Assembly (NCBI GenBank): GCA_024643405.1
Contig: JAHENA010000004.1
Location: forward strand, 1 to 64,000
Direction of reading: 5' to 3'
Length of the DNA stretch: 64,000 bases
Source of the DNA: Flavobacteriales bacterium
Lineage (GTDB): Bacteria > Bacteroidota > Bacteroidia > Flavobacteriales > Flavobacteriaceae
In this document: one piece after another, positions 20,455 to 30,543 of the stretch
Position numbering within the stretch: the first letter of the stretch is position 1
Layout of the letters: each line of letters starts with the position of its first letter
Notes under the pieces: generated by a model
What the model was told of the DNA's origin: nothing
What the model saw: the letters and a program-made list of their open reading frames with translations, nothing else
Databases searched by the model: none
Made by a program: the position numbers and the translations under genes

Positions 20455-23400
20455 ATGAAAAAACTTATATTAATTTCTATTTTTTTATACTCCTTAACCT
20501 TTCAAGCGCAATTCAATGAAGATGCTCCTTGGATGGAATCTCTTAAAACTAAAAAAACTAAATCTTCAAATCCAGTTACATTTAAAGACATGGTAACTGC
20601 GTTTGATACTTACTGGGAAACTAGAGATCCAAATGTGCGGGGTAGCGGTTACAAACCATTTAAACGTTGGGAAAATCATTGGAAAAATTATGTAAAAGAA
20701 GATGGAACTCTCCCAACAGCTGCAGAAATTTGGAAAACAACATTAGAAGCTAAAGAGGCAACATCAAGTATAGTAGATTTAAGCAATTGGATTTCATTGG
20801 GTCCATCAGATTTTGCAAATCGATCAACTTCATACCTGAATATTGGAAGAGTAAATGCTATTATTGTTGACCCCAACAACTCAAACACTTATTATTCAGG
20901 GGCTCCGGCAGGTGGTATTTGGAAATCTACAGATTCAGGCACAACCTGGGTTCCTTTAGGTGACAACCTCCCTCAAATAGGCGTTTCTGGAATTGCCATT
21001 GATTTTAATAACTCTAATATTATTTATGTTGCTACGGGCGATGATGATGCTGGAGACACTAGCAGTGTTGGTGTTTTAAAATCAATTGATGGTGGTTTAA
21101 CCTGGAATGCCACTGGCTTAAATACGACTAATTCTCCATCATCAATGAATGATATATATATAAGCCCTAGCGATTCAAACACCCTTTGGGTGGCAACAAA
21201 TAACGGGGTTTATAAAACAATAGACGGCGGGACTAACTGGACTAACACCAATAACACGGCAGGTTTAAATATTAAAGACATTAAATTGAAACCAGGTAAT
21301 CCAAATATTATTTATGCGGTAACCACGAACTCTTTTTATGCTTCCAATAGCGGAGGTACCTCATTTGCATTATCAGGTTCTGGTCTACCAACCTCATCCA
21401 GCAGGCTCGTTTTAGATGTAACACCCGCTAATCCAAACGCAGTTTATGTTTTAAGCGCTGATAACAGTAATGAATTCCAGGGGCTTTACAAGTCAGTTAG
21501 CTCTGGTAGTTCGTTTACTGCTCTATCAACAAAAGCGAGTATTGGTAACATTTTTGGGTCAGCACAAACATGGTACGATATGGCATTAGCCGTCTCTGAT
21601 ACTAATGAAAATGAGATATACACGGGTGTTTTAGACATCAATAAATCAACCAACGGAGGAAGTTCCTTTTCTAAAATTAACACTTGGTATATTCGTGATG
21701 CGTCTTATACTCATGCAGATATTCATTTGCTTCGTTTTTTTAACGGGACTCTTTTTGCAGGAACCGATGGCGGTTTTTTTAAATCAACGGATAACGGAAA
21801 TAGTTTTTCTGACTTAACAACAGGGATGGAAATAAGTCAGTTTTATAGAATTTCAGTATCAAAAAAAAATTCAGGAAAAATAGCTGGTGGATTACAGGAT
21901 AATGGTGGTTTTGGCTATAATAATAATCAGTGGAACAACTATCATGGAGGTGATGGGATGGATGCTGCCATTGACCCTAATAATGATAATCTTTACTATG
22001 GTTTTATGCAAAGAGGAGAAACTTTATTTATCTCTTCAGATTCAGGCCAAGGGAATAATATCACTGTTAATGCACCCGAACCCGGAAATTGGATAACCCC
22101 TTTAGCTATTAACAGCGAAAGTGAAGTGTATGCTGGTTATAATAGCCTTTATAAATTATGTGGCACAAACTGGGAATCCATTTCACCCACATTTGATAGT
22201 AATGCTGATGTTTTAGAAATAGATGAGAGCAATCCAGATATTATTTTTGTAGCCTTTGGCAATATTTTATGGAAAAGTGTTGACAGAGGGATAACCTTTT
22301 CAGAAATTGGAGTTTTTTCTTCAGATATTACATCTGTTGAAATAAATCATAATAATAGTGATATTATTTATCTAACAACATCTGGTATAAGTGGCAAAGT
22401 TTTAAAATCTAATGATGGTGGTCTTACTTTTCCTGTTGACCTTTCTAAAGGGATTACCAGAGTCACTAAAAATATCATTAAGCACCAAGATTTACATTCA
22501 CAAAATCCACTTTTTTTAGGAACAAACATTGGGGTTTACAGATACGATGATTCTGGTGGTCGTTGGGAATTATTTGATAATAATTTACCAAATGCCCCAG
22601 TAGCTGATCTCGAAATTAATTTGGTTGACAGTAATATTACGGCAGGCACTTATGGTAGAGGGGTCTGGAGATCTGCAATTCAAACTGAAACGGCATCAAA
22701 CGAAATAGCTCTTGAATCCATTGAAGGATTAACGCCTAGTTGTGGTGATATTTCCGGTTTGCAGGCTAAGGTTAAAAATATTGGAAGCAACCCTGTTAAT
22801 ACTATTAATTTTGAATATATTTTTAATGGAGTCTCAAATAATTTTAATTGGACAGGAACTTTGGCTGCAGGAGCTTCTGGCCTAATTGATATCCCTTCAT
22901 TAAGCCCTGCTCTTGGATTACAAAAATTAAAAATAATTTTAACTTCAGCGACTGACACTTATACTTCCAATAATACAGCTACTAAATACTTCTCTTCAAA
23001 TTCTCCTGGAACAGCAAATAATCTCAACAGTTTTGAAGCTATTAGTGATGAACTTTCTGTAATAGATGGGTTAGGTGATTTATGTGGAAATTCTGGGTAT
23101 TGGGAAAGAGGAATCGCAACTAGTCTGCTTTTAAACAGTTCTGGCAATAATGTTTACGGAACCAATCTGTCCGGAACATATGCTCCTGACACCAAGAGTT
23201 TTTTGCTTTCACCCTGTTATGATTTATCTCAAACATCAAATCCAGTCTTAAAATTTGATATGGCCTATGACCTCGAAGAAAATTGGGATGTATTTTATGT
23301 TGAATATTCAACGGACGGTTCAAACTGGAATGTTCTTGGAAATTCTAATGATACTAATTGGTATAATAGTGACAGAACATTGGCGTCTTCTGGCGGAACC

Positions 23401-23847
23401 GACTGCTATAATTGTCCCGGCGCTCAATGGACTGGAACAAATGCCAACTTACAAGAATACAGTCATGAGCTCTCCTCGTTAGGTAATTTAACTAACATTA
23501 CTTTCAGATTTGTTTTTCAATCTGATGCGGCTGTTGAACAAGAAGGTGTTATTATTGATAATTTAATTGTAGAAGGCACAACATTATCAAACGAAAAATT
23601 TGATAAAACAGATATAGCCATTTACCCAAATCCTTCAAAAACTATTTTCAATTTAAAAACAAAAAGTATTTATAATTTTGATTTCAATGTAACTGACATT
23701 ACTGGAAAAATAGTAATCCAAAAAAGAAATATTGCTATTCAGAATAACCTTTATCAGATAGATATGACTGCATTTACTTCAGGTATTTATTTTTTAAACA
23801 TTACATCAAATGGTGGTCGATTAACAAAAAAACTGATTTTAAATTAA
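20455..23847 (+). CDS. Large secreted T9SS protein with sortilin/BNR-type beta-propeller repeats and type A C-terminal sorting domain
   Basis: Repeated 'GGIWKSTDSGTTW', 'GVLKSIDGGLTW', 'GVYKTIDGGTNW'; C-terminus 'IAIYPNPSKTIFNLK...GIYFLNITSNGGRLTKKLILN'; ATG at 20455 preferred over TTG 20434. Confidence 0.88.
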   Translation: MKKLILISIFLYSLTFQAQFNEDAPWMESLKTKKTKSSNPVTFKDMVTAFDTYWETRDPNVRGSGYKPFKRWENHWKNYVKEDGTLPTAAEIWKTTLEAKEATSSIVDLSNWISLGPSDFANRSTSYLNIGRVNAIIVDPNNSNTYYSGAPAGGIWKSTDSGTTWVPLGDNLPQIGVSGIAIDFNNSNIIYVATGDDDAGDTSSVGVLKSIDGGLTWNATGLNTTNSPSSMNDIYISPSDSNTLWVATNNGVYKTIDGGTNWTNTNNTAGLNIKDIKLKPGNPNIIYAVTTNSFYASNSGGTSFALSGSGLPTSSSRLVLDVTPANPNAVYVLSADNSNEFQGLYKSVSSGSSFTALSTKASIGNIFGSAQTWYDMALAVSDTNENEIYTGVLDINKSTNGGSSFSKINTWYIRDASYTHADIHLLRFFNGTLFAGTDGGFFKSTDNGNSFSDLTTGMEISQFYRISVSKKNSGKIAGGLQDNGGFGYNNNQWNNYHGGDGMDAAIDPNNDNLYYGFMQRGETLFISSDSGQGNNITVNAPEPGNWITPLAINSESEVYAGYNSLYKLCGTNWESISPTFDSNADVLEIDESNPDIIFVAFGNILWKSVDRGITFSEIGVFSSDITSVEINHNNSDIIYLTTSGISGKVLKSNDGGLTFPVDLSKGITRVTKNIIKHQDLHSQNPLFLGTNIGVYRYDDSGGRWELFDNNLPNAPVADLEINLVDSNITAGTYGRGVWRSAIQTETASNEIALESIEGLTPSCGDISGLQAKVKNIGSNPVNTINFEYIFNGVSNNFNWTGTLAAGASGLIDIPSLSPALGLQKLKIILTSATDTYTSNNTATKYFSSNSPGTANNLNSFEAISDELSVIDGLGDLCGNSGYWERGIATSLLLNSSGNNVYGTNLSGTYAPDTKSFLLSPCYDLSQTSNPVLKFDMAYDLEENWDVFYVEYSTDGSNWNVLGNSNDTNWYNSDRTLASSGGTDCYNCPGAQWTGTNANLQEYSHELSSLGNLTNITFRFVFQSDAAVEQEGVIIDNLIVEGTTLSNEKFDKTDIAIYPNPSKTIFNLKTKSIYNFDFNVTDITGKIVIQKRNIAIQNNLYQIDMTAFTSGIYFLNITSNGGRLTKKLILN

Positions 23848-23884
23848 TGTAACTAATCCGATAACCTTTTTAAAAATTATAACA

Positions 23885-25963
23885 ATGAAAAAAACGACAC
23901 TTTTATGTGTAATTGTTTTAGCTGGTTTATTACCTGTCAAAATAGTAGCTCAAGACAGCAAGCAAAGTCAAAAAATTCCTGGAATCAATTTAGAATTGAT
24001 GGATAATTCCGTAACTCCTATGGATGACTTTTTTAAATACGTCAACGGAAAATGGTTGGATAACACTGAAATTCCAGATGATAGAACCAGATGGGGAAGT
24101 TTTGATGAACTTAGAAAAAAAACTGATGATGATGTGCTTTCTATTTTGAATGCCGCCATGTCTGAAAATAAAGATTTTAATAAAATTAAAATATTCCCTG
24201 GCTCAGATCAAGAAAAAGCAGTTCAATTATTTCAAACCATAATGGATACTGTGAGTAGAAACAAAAAAGGTCTAGGTCCAATCAAACCTTATTTAGCCAA
24301 AATTAATGAGATTCAAAATATTGATGACCTGCAAAAGTATTTGATTGAAATGGAACCTACTGGTGGTGCAGGATTTTTTGGATTTAGAGTTGGAGGAGAC
24401 CCAAAAGACAGTAACATGAATTCTGCCTATCTCGGGTCAGGTCGTTTAGGATTACCAGACAGAGATTATTATGTGAAGGACGATGCAGATTCAAAAGAGA
24501 AAAGAGAAAAATATGTGACCCATATTACCAAAATGTTACAGTTTTTAGGTGATAATGAAATAGATGCCAATAATCAAGCGAAAAAAATTCTAGCTTTTGA
24601 AACACGTTTAGCAGCACCTAGAATGGATAAAGTTGAGAGACGAGATGCCCGCAAACGTTATAACCCAAGATCTATTGCTGAATTACAAAAAATGGTACCG
24701 GCAATTAACTGGAATAACTATTTTAAAGGAATTGGTGTAAAAAAAATTGACACTATTATTATTAGTGAGGTTAAATACATGGATACCCTTCAAACCATTT
24801 TCGCTGAAAACAATGTTTCTGATTGGAAAGCCTATTTACGTTGGTCTGCCCTCAATAGAGCTTCAGGCATGTTAAGTACAGATATTGAAACAGCAAGCTG
24901 GGAATTTTATGGGAAAGACTTACGAGGAGCCAAAAAGGAACGTCCCAGAAATGAAAGTGCCTTACAAACTTTGAATGGAACAATAGGTGAGGCTTTAGGC
25001 AAACTATATGTCGAACAAAAATTCCCAGCAGAAGCTAAAGAAAAGGCCGCAAAAATGATAGCTAACGTTATTAAAGCATTTGAAAACAGAATTAAATCCG
25101 TGTCTTGGATGACGGATGATACAAAACAAAAAGCTATTGAAAAACTATTAGCCCTAAATGTAAAAATTGCATACCCGGACCAATGGAGAGATTATTCTGC
25201 ATTAGAAATTAAAGGCGTTGAAGATGGAGGTACTTATTTACAGAATATGCTTAATGCCAGTGCCTGGAATCACAATAAAAATTTAGAAGATTTGGGCCAT
25301 CCTGTAGATAAAAGCAGATGGGGTATGGCCCCACAAATAGTCAATGCTTATTTTAGCCCTTCTTTTAATGAAATTGTATTTCCAGCAGCTATTCTACAAC
25401 CACCGTTTTATAATTATCAAGCCGATGATGCCGTTAATTATGGTGGAATAGGAGCAGTAATAGGTCATGAAATTTCACATTGTTTTGATGATTCTGGATC
25501 GCGGTATGATAAAAATGGTAATTTAAATAATTGGTGGACTGATGAAGATTTAAAACAATTTGAGGTTTTAGGTAAAAGTCTTGCAGATCAATACAGTGCC
25601 ATAGAGGTTTTGCCAGAAACATTTATAAATGGAGCGTTTACACTAGGTGAAAACATAGGTGATTTAGGTGGTGTTAATGCGGCATATGATGCCTTACAGC
25701 TAAGTTTTGAAGAGAGCGGAAGACCAGGAAACATTGATGGCTTAAATCCAGAACAACGATTCTTTATCTCTTGGGCCACAGTTTGGAGAACTAAAGCAAG
25801 AGAAGATGCCTTAAAAAATCTAATAAAAACAGACCCACATTCACCTGGAATGAACAGAGCAGTTCAACCCTTGTTAAATATTGAAGCTTTTTATGAAGCC
25901 TTTAATATTAAAGAATCAGATAAAATGTATTTAGAACCGAGTGAACGCGTAAAAATTTGGTAA
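23885..25963 (+). CDS. M13 (neprilysin) family metallopeptidase
   Basis: IGHEISHCFDD (HExxH) and ENIGDLGG. Confidence 0.95.
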   Translation: MKKTTLLCVIVLAGLLPVKIVAQDSKQSQKIPGINLELMDNSVTPMDDFFKYVNGKWLDNTEIPDDRTRWGSFDELRKKTDDDVLSILNAAMSENKDFNKIKIFPGSDQEKAVQLFQTIMDTVSRNKKGLGPIKPYLAKINEIQNIDDLQKYLIEMEPTGGAGFFGFRVGGDPKDSNMNSAYLGSGRLGLPDRDYYVKDDADSKEKREKYVTHITKMLQFLGDNEIDANNQAKKILAFETRLAAPRMDKVERRDARKRYNPRSIAELQKMVPAINWNNYFKGIGVKKIDTIIISEVKYMDTLQTIFAENNVSDWKAYLRWSALNRASGMLSTDIETASWEFYGKDLRGAKKERPRNESALQTLNGTIGEALGKLYVEQKFPAEAKEKAAKMIANVIKAFENRIKSVSWMTDDTKQKAIEKLLALNVKIAYPDQWRDYSALEIKGVEDGGTYLQNMLNASAWNHNKNLEDLGHPVDKSRWGMAPQIVNAYFSPSFNEIVFPAAILQPPFYNYQADDAVNYGGIGAVIGHEISHCFDDSGSRYDKNGNLNNWWTDEDLKQFEVLGKSLADQYSAIEVLPETFINGAFTLGENIGDLGGVNAAYDALQLSFEESGRPGNIDGLNPEQRFFISWATVWRTKAREDALKNLIKTDPHSPGMNRAVQPLLNIEAFYEAFNIKESDKMYLEPSERVKIW

Positions 25964-25965
25964 AC

Positions 25966-26002
25966 AAAAAGCCCTTTTCAAAATATTGAAAAGGGCTTTT
26001 TT
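25966..26002. terminator. Bidirectional intrinsic terminator
   Basis: AAAAAGCCCTTTTCA-aaata-TTGAAAAGGGCTTTTTT between convergent genes. Confidence 0.85.
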
Positions 26003-26016
26003 AATTTATTATTAGC

Positions 26017-26730
26017 TTAATTTTTTGTTTGTGCAGCTTCAGCTTGTAACGCTTGTTTTTGTCTTAATAATTCATTTTTTGTTAATTGAATCATATTAAA
26101 ATTTGGAGCAGATTTCAATGCAGCGTCTAAAATATCTACTGCAGCATCTATATTGGCTTTTTTATCTTTATTGTAAGTCACCAAAGCATTTAAATACATA
26201 AAAGCTGATTTTAAAGGCACTTCATAAGGTGATTGCATTTCATAAAACGCTTTGGTCATATCCTCTTTTGAATTGGCTATTCCATAAGTAATATGCTTTT
26301 CCGCTTCTGTCAGATTTTGCGTCTGCAAATTCAATTCAGCTAATTCATAAGCAATAAGAGCATTTGGGCTTCTATTAAACATATCTTCAAAAAAGCCTAT
26401 CGCTAATTTTGGTTGTCCTAATGATTTAAGTGAGACCGCTTTTACTTTGATTGCTATATCAGAATCGTTTACAATTTTATCATACCCAATAGTGTTTAAA
26501 GCCTGAGCATATTGTCCCTCACTCATATAAATATAGCCTAAAGTATCCAGTCTTTCTTTCGACGGTGAAAGAATATTTAAATGTGTTAATGCACCTATTA
26601 CACCATTTACATCACTTTGCTTTTTCATTTGTTTATAGTATGCTTCATAATGCTTTATTAAATCAGAGTTGGTCTGAGCGCTTATATGAAAACTAGTTAC
26701 TAATAAAATCAATACTATTAATCGTTTCAT
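26017..26730 (-). CDS. Secreted TPR-repeat protein
   Basis: Start at MKRLIVLILLVTSFHISAQ; TPR-like helices. Confidence 0.65.
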   Translation of the reverse strand: MKRLIVLILLVTSFHISAQTNSDLIKHYEAYYKQMKKQSDVNGVIGALTHLNILSPSKERLDTLGYIYMSEGQYAQALNTIGYDKIVNDSDIAIKVKAVSLKSLGQPKLAIGFFEDMFNRSPNALIAYELAELNLQTQNLTEAEKHITYGIANSKEDMTKAFYEMQSPYEVPLKSAFMYLNALVTYNKDKKANIDAAVDILDAALKSAPNFNMIQLTKNELLRQKQALQAEAAQTKN

Positions 26731-26836
26731 CTTTATGTATTTTAAATTTAATTTGAATGCCTTAAAACTATAAAAAATTAACATTTAATATCTTAAAAGA
26801 ATGCTAATTCTTTTTTAAACTATTAATAATAAGTTC

Positions 26837-26939
26837 TTAATTAAATAAAGGTTTATTAGAACGACGCGCAAGTATTGCAGCTCCTTCAATGCTGACTGAC
26901 AAATACACTTTAGGAAAACTCAAAAAAAATAATTACATT
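26837..26939 (-). pseudogene. Possible 3' remnant of an unidentified gene
   Basis: Minus-strand frame reads LSFPKVYLSVSIEGAAILARRSNKPLFN* in otherwise AT-rich intergenic DNA; no start codon context. Confidence 0.25.
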
Positions 26940-26962
26940 TAGTTTTCTTAAATTAAAATATT

Positions 26963-27433
26963 ATGGGAATTAAAAGTTTTCTTGCCGCCAGACGTACTAC
27001 AAAAAAAACCACAGGTGACGCACCTTTGAGGGTAAGTGACTATATGACCAGAAAACTGGTAACATTCAAGGCTGATCAACCCATTGAGGAGGTCATAAAT
27101 GCCATCATAAAGCATCGTATTTCAGGGGGTCCTGTTGTTAATGAAAAGCATGAATTAATTGGGGTGATATCAGAAGGTGATTGTATTAAAGAAATCAGTG
27201 AAAGCAGGTACCATAATATGCCAATGAATAACCATACAGTAGAGAATTACATGGTAAAAAATGTTGAGACCATTGATGGCAATATGAATATATTTGACGC
27301 TGCTAATAAATTTTTAGAATCAAAACGCAGACGATTCCCTATTATAGAAAACGGAAAATTAGTCGGTCAAATAAGCCAAAAAGATATATTAAAAGCCGCT
27401 TTGGCATTGAAAGGTGATACTTGGAAAAAATAG
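26963..27433 (+). CDS. CBS domain-containing protein
   Basis: Two CBS motifs (VSDYMTRKLVTF..., VENYMVKNVETI...). Confidence 0.9.
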   Translation: MGIKSFLAARRTTKKTTGDAPLRVSDYMTRKLVTFKADQPIEEVINAIIKHRISGGPVVNEKHELIGVISEGDCIKEISESRYHNMPMNNHTVENYMVKNVETIDGNMNIFDAANKFLESKRRRFPIIENGKLVGQISQKDILKAALALKGDTWKK

Positions 27434-27436
27434 CAT

Positions 27437-27787
27437 TCAACTGTCTCTTTTTACTAAAGCATAAAAGTCGTTATCTATTGCTAAATAACCCTGATCATAA
27501 ACAAAATAATAAACAGTACCTGCTTTGGTTGTATAAATGCTTGTAAAATAATTAAAATCAAACCCCTTCTCAATAAGTTTTGCTCTGGACGTTTTTGTTT
27601 TTTGTTCAGGATTAAGAGCTTCCAAAATTCTATAATTCTTTCTTAAACGGTTATTTGTATTTCGTATTAAATTTTTGCTATCCTTGTTAACATTGTTATT
27701 GTAGGCATTTCTACACGCATCACTACAGAATTTTTTGTCGATTCTGCCTACAATTTTTTCCCCACATTCTAAACATTGTTTTGTCAT
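27437..27787 (-). CDS. Zinc-ribbon protein of unknown function
   Basis: N-terminal CLECGEKIVGRIDKKFCSDACRNAYNN. Confidence 0.75.
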   Translation of the reverse strand: MTKQCLECGEKIVGRIDKKFCSDACRNAYNNNVNKDSKNLIRNTNNRLRKNYRILEALNPEQKTKTSRAKLIEKGFDFNYFTSIYTTKAGTVYYFVYDQGYLAIDNDFYALVKRDS

Positions 27788-27830
27788 ACCTAATTGAATT
27801 AATGCGCAATATACACATTATTTATTCGTT

Positions 27831-27860
27831 TACAAACGACTACAAACATTTACAAACGAT
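27831..27860. repeat. Three tandem 10-bp repeats TACAAACGAC/TACAAACATT/TACAAACGAT
   Basis: Direct reading; between divergent zinc-ribbon and ssb genes. Confidence 0.75.
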
Positions 27861-27966
27861 TTTAAATAATTAGTAACCGAATAATTTTTAAAAGCTGCTC
27901 CATCTTTGCAGTGTCGAAATATAAGAACTCGATAGTATTAACTGTTTAACGAAAAAATTTAAAATT

Positions 27967-28302
27967 ATGAACACACTTAGAAACAAAGTACAGTTGATTG
28001 GTAACTTAGGAAATGACCCAGAAATTATTAATCTTGAATCAGGAAAAACATTAGCCAAATTTTCAATTGCCACAAATGAAAGCTATAGAAATGCCAAAGG
28101 TGAAAAGATTACTGATACCCAATGGCACAATGTGATAGCCTGGGGAAACACAGCTAAAATTGCTGAAAACTATTTAACAAAAGGTAAAGAAGTGGCCATT
28201 GAAGGCAAACTCACCTCACGTAGTTATGAAACAAAAGAAGGAGAAAAACGATACATCACTGAAGTTGTTTGTAATGAACTCATGATGCTAGGAAATAAAT
28301 AG
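27967..28302 (+). CDS. ssb: Short single-stranded DNA-binding protein lacking an acidic C-terminal tail
   Basis: MNTLRNKVQLIGNLGNDPEIINLESGKTLAKFSIAT...WHNVIAWG; ends ...NELMMLGNK. Confidence 0.9.
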   Translation: MNTLRNKVQLIGNLGNDPEIINLESGKTLAKFSIATNESYRNAKGEKITDTQWHNVIAWGNTAKIAENYLTKGKEVAIEGKLTSRSYETKEGEKRYITEVVCNELMMLGNK

Positions 28303-28320
28303 AAATTAAAGTTGAAATTG

Positions 28321-28351
28321 AAAAAGCCATCAAGTGAATTGATGGCTTTTT
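28321..28351. terminator. Intrinsic terminator (bidirectional)
   Basis: AAAAAGCCATCAA-gtgaa-TTGATGGCTTTTT. Confidence 0.85.
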
Positions 28352-28355
28352 ATGT

Positions 28356-30365
28356 TTATAAAAATTGATTCCAGTAATTTAAAATATCATCAAATTCTTT
28401 TGTGTCTCTATAAATTAAAAAATGCGGATCATTTTGAAAAGTTGTATTAATAAACCATCTACCTGAGGACACCGCCTTTCTCAAATAATTAAAGGTGTTT
28501 TCTTTATCCCTGAGTACCGCAAAATATTGTGCAAAGGCATAATCTATGGTGCCAAATTGGTAGTCGGTTCTTAATGCTTCTAATCTTTTAAGATATTGAT
28601 TTGACTCTGAAAAATTTCCATTTTTATAATTTGTGATTGCTAGTTTTGCAACAACATCTATATTACTTGGATCCGTATTATGTAATTCTTCTAATAGATC
28701 TTGGGCTGTTTTATAGTCTTGTTTATAATAATAGGAATTGGCTACCTCACTGGTTTTTTTTATTGAGCTCTTTTCATTTATAACTTTATTAAAAAAAGCA
28801 TTGGCATTTTCTTTTTCATTAGCAAGTAAATATTCATTTCCTGTGAAGATATACAAATTCAAAAGGTCTTCTTTATTCGTAAGTTCCCATAATTTATATT
28901 GTTCTTTAAGCGCATCACTATCCCCTAATCGTACATAGGCCATAATAAGTGGCTTTTTAAGATAGGCTTTCCCAATGATTTTTGATATGGGTAATAGTTC
29001 ATCAATGACTTGAGTGTATTTTTTTAGTTCTATATCTGCCAATCCTTTTAAGTAATATCTATTACCGCAATTGTAACAATTGTCTAGATTCATGCCATCC
29101 ATAGGTATTTCATTATAGATGTCATCGATGTCTTTGGGACGATTTACAAAATTTAAAGCTACTACCATTGTACTCTGGTTTGTAGGCATGTCCAAGTAAG
29201 CAATTTTATATTCTTTTTTTATCGCCGTATAGGCTTTGTCGTATTTCCCCTTTATTAGTGACTCATATTCAAAGAGGTAATTTTTTTGTCTTGAACTCAA
29301 TTTAGAGTTCATATCTATTTTTTTTATTAACGAATCTGTAGTTCGATAATCAGATATATTAAAATAATAAGTGATTAGAAGAATTTTAGGTTCAAAGTAA
29401 TTCGGATCTGCTTTTATAGCTTTGTTTAGAAAATGGAGATGCAGACTATCATTATCAATATGATTTAATGCACTTAAATTATATTGATAAGCTTCAAATT
29501 TTGGAGGTGTTTCTTCAAAATAGGCCTCTTTTTGATTATCCTCTTTAATTAAATAGCCTAAATTATCTTTTTTCTCTTCTATTGCTAAATAACCTAAAAT
29601 TTTTTGTTTTAGTTCTTCAATGCAATTCAATGGTGCATCTGAGTCGCATTCAATAGTTTCAAATGAAATAAGCGTTTTATCCATTAACCCATCCATAATA
29701 GATGACTGAAGCAATAGTTTATCGTTTTCTTTATAAAATCCTCCAGTAATGACTTTTCCCGGCTTAAAATACGTTTTAATTAAATTTTTAACATCTGTTA
29801 CCTCCCCAGCTTGAGATTTAATAATACTTGTATAATCATTTACAACTTTTGGAGAAATTACCTGAGCTACAGTATTTTCTGTTATACCATGCACAATCCA
29901 ACTGGAAGCCATATCACCTATAACTTCTAATTCTTTATCACCTGTATAGTCTTCAAATTTTAAAACAGCAATTTTATTATTGCTATTTGCTTCGGGAAAA
30001 TTAAAACTACTTAAAAGGTTACTGTTGATAATTAAACCTGCCGATACGGTGCAAATTGTAATTATTACAAATAATGCACTGAAATACATTTTATGAAAGG
30101 GGCTTTTGTAAAATGTAATTGAATTGTTTTTCGTTTGTGGAGATTCTAATTTTTCTAATCGAAATTTCCATATGTAATAAATATGAAACGGAAACCCAAT
30201 AATCAAAATCAAGATTAAAAACGTTAGGCTTTTTTGTGGAAAATTTAATGGCTCGGCAATCAAAGCCAACACCTGAAGTACTAACCAGCTAGACACCAAA
30301 TAAATGGAAATATATTTAAATACTTCCTTTTCTCGGCATTCTTTAAAAAACCCTTTTAGGTACAT
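28356..30365 (-). CDS. Membrane-anchored TolB-like/TPR protein
   Basis: Two N-terminal TM helices, KIAVLKFEDYTGDKELEVIGDMASSWIVHGI (TolB-like), C-terminal TPRs. Confidence 0.6.
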   Translation of the reverse strand: MYLKGFFKECREKEVFKYISIYLVSSWLVLQVLALIAEPLNFPQKSLTFLILILIIGFPFHIYYIWKFRLEKLESPQTKNNSITFYKSPFHKMYFSALFVIITICTVSAGLIINSNLLSSFNFPEANSNNKIAVLKFEDYTGDKELEVIGDMASSWIVHGITENTVAQVISPKVVNDYTSIIKSQAGEVTDVKNLIKTYFKPGKVITGGFYKENDKLLLQSSIMDGLMDKTLISFETIECDSDAPLNCIEELKQKILGYLAIEEKKDNLGYLIKEDNQKEAYFEETPPKFEAYQYNLSALNHIDNDSLHLHFLNKAIKADPNYFEPKILLITYYFNISDYRTTDSLIKKIDMNSKLSSRQKNYLFEYESLIKGKYDKAYTAIKKEYKIAYLDMPTNQSTMVVALNFVNRPKDIDDIYNEIPMDGMNLDNCYNCGNRYYLKGLADIELKKYTQVIDELLPISKIIGKAYLKKPLIMAYVRLGDSDALKEQYKLWELTNKEDLLNLYIFTGNEYLLANEKENANAFFNKVINEKSSIKKTSEVANSYYYKQDYKTAQDLLEELHNTDPSNIDVVAKLAITNYKNGNFSESNQYLKRLEALRTDYQFGTIDYAFAQYFAVLRDKENTFNYLRKAVSSGRWFINTTFQNDPHFLIYRDTKEFDDILNYWNQFL

Positions 30366-30543
30366 ACGTGCTAATAAGATGGTTGCTATAAAATAAATAT
30401 ATAGTATCTACTTTCTAAAGTTACATTTTTTTAACAAAAAAATAAATATTTAACTACATCATGGATAATCGTTACGAAATTTCAAGTGATAACTTGTGAC
30501 AGTTTTAAATGAAAAAACCGTCAATAAATTAATGGCATTTTAG

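Noticed and set aside
20880-22680. Repetitive sequence that could suggest DNA repeats or a CRISPR-like array
   Set aside because: Periodicity is at protein level (BNR/sortilin repeats); the DNA copies are divergent and there are no conserved direct repeats with spacers.
22680-22958. Antisense and alternative-frame ORFs inside the T9SS protein (21486-21683, 21887-22096, 22680-23482)
   Set aside because: They overlap a long, motif-supported ORF and have no independent support.
27437-28302. Zinc-ribbon plus short ssb as a mobile-element cargo pair
   Set aside because: No integrase, transposase, att-like repeats or relaxase nearby; kept only as a tail-less SSB observation.
30366-30543. CAAGT-gata-ACTTG palindrome downstream of the 30544 gene
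   Set aside because: Short, AT-rich, and no promoter or regulator context strong enough to report.
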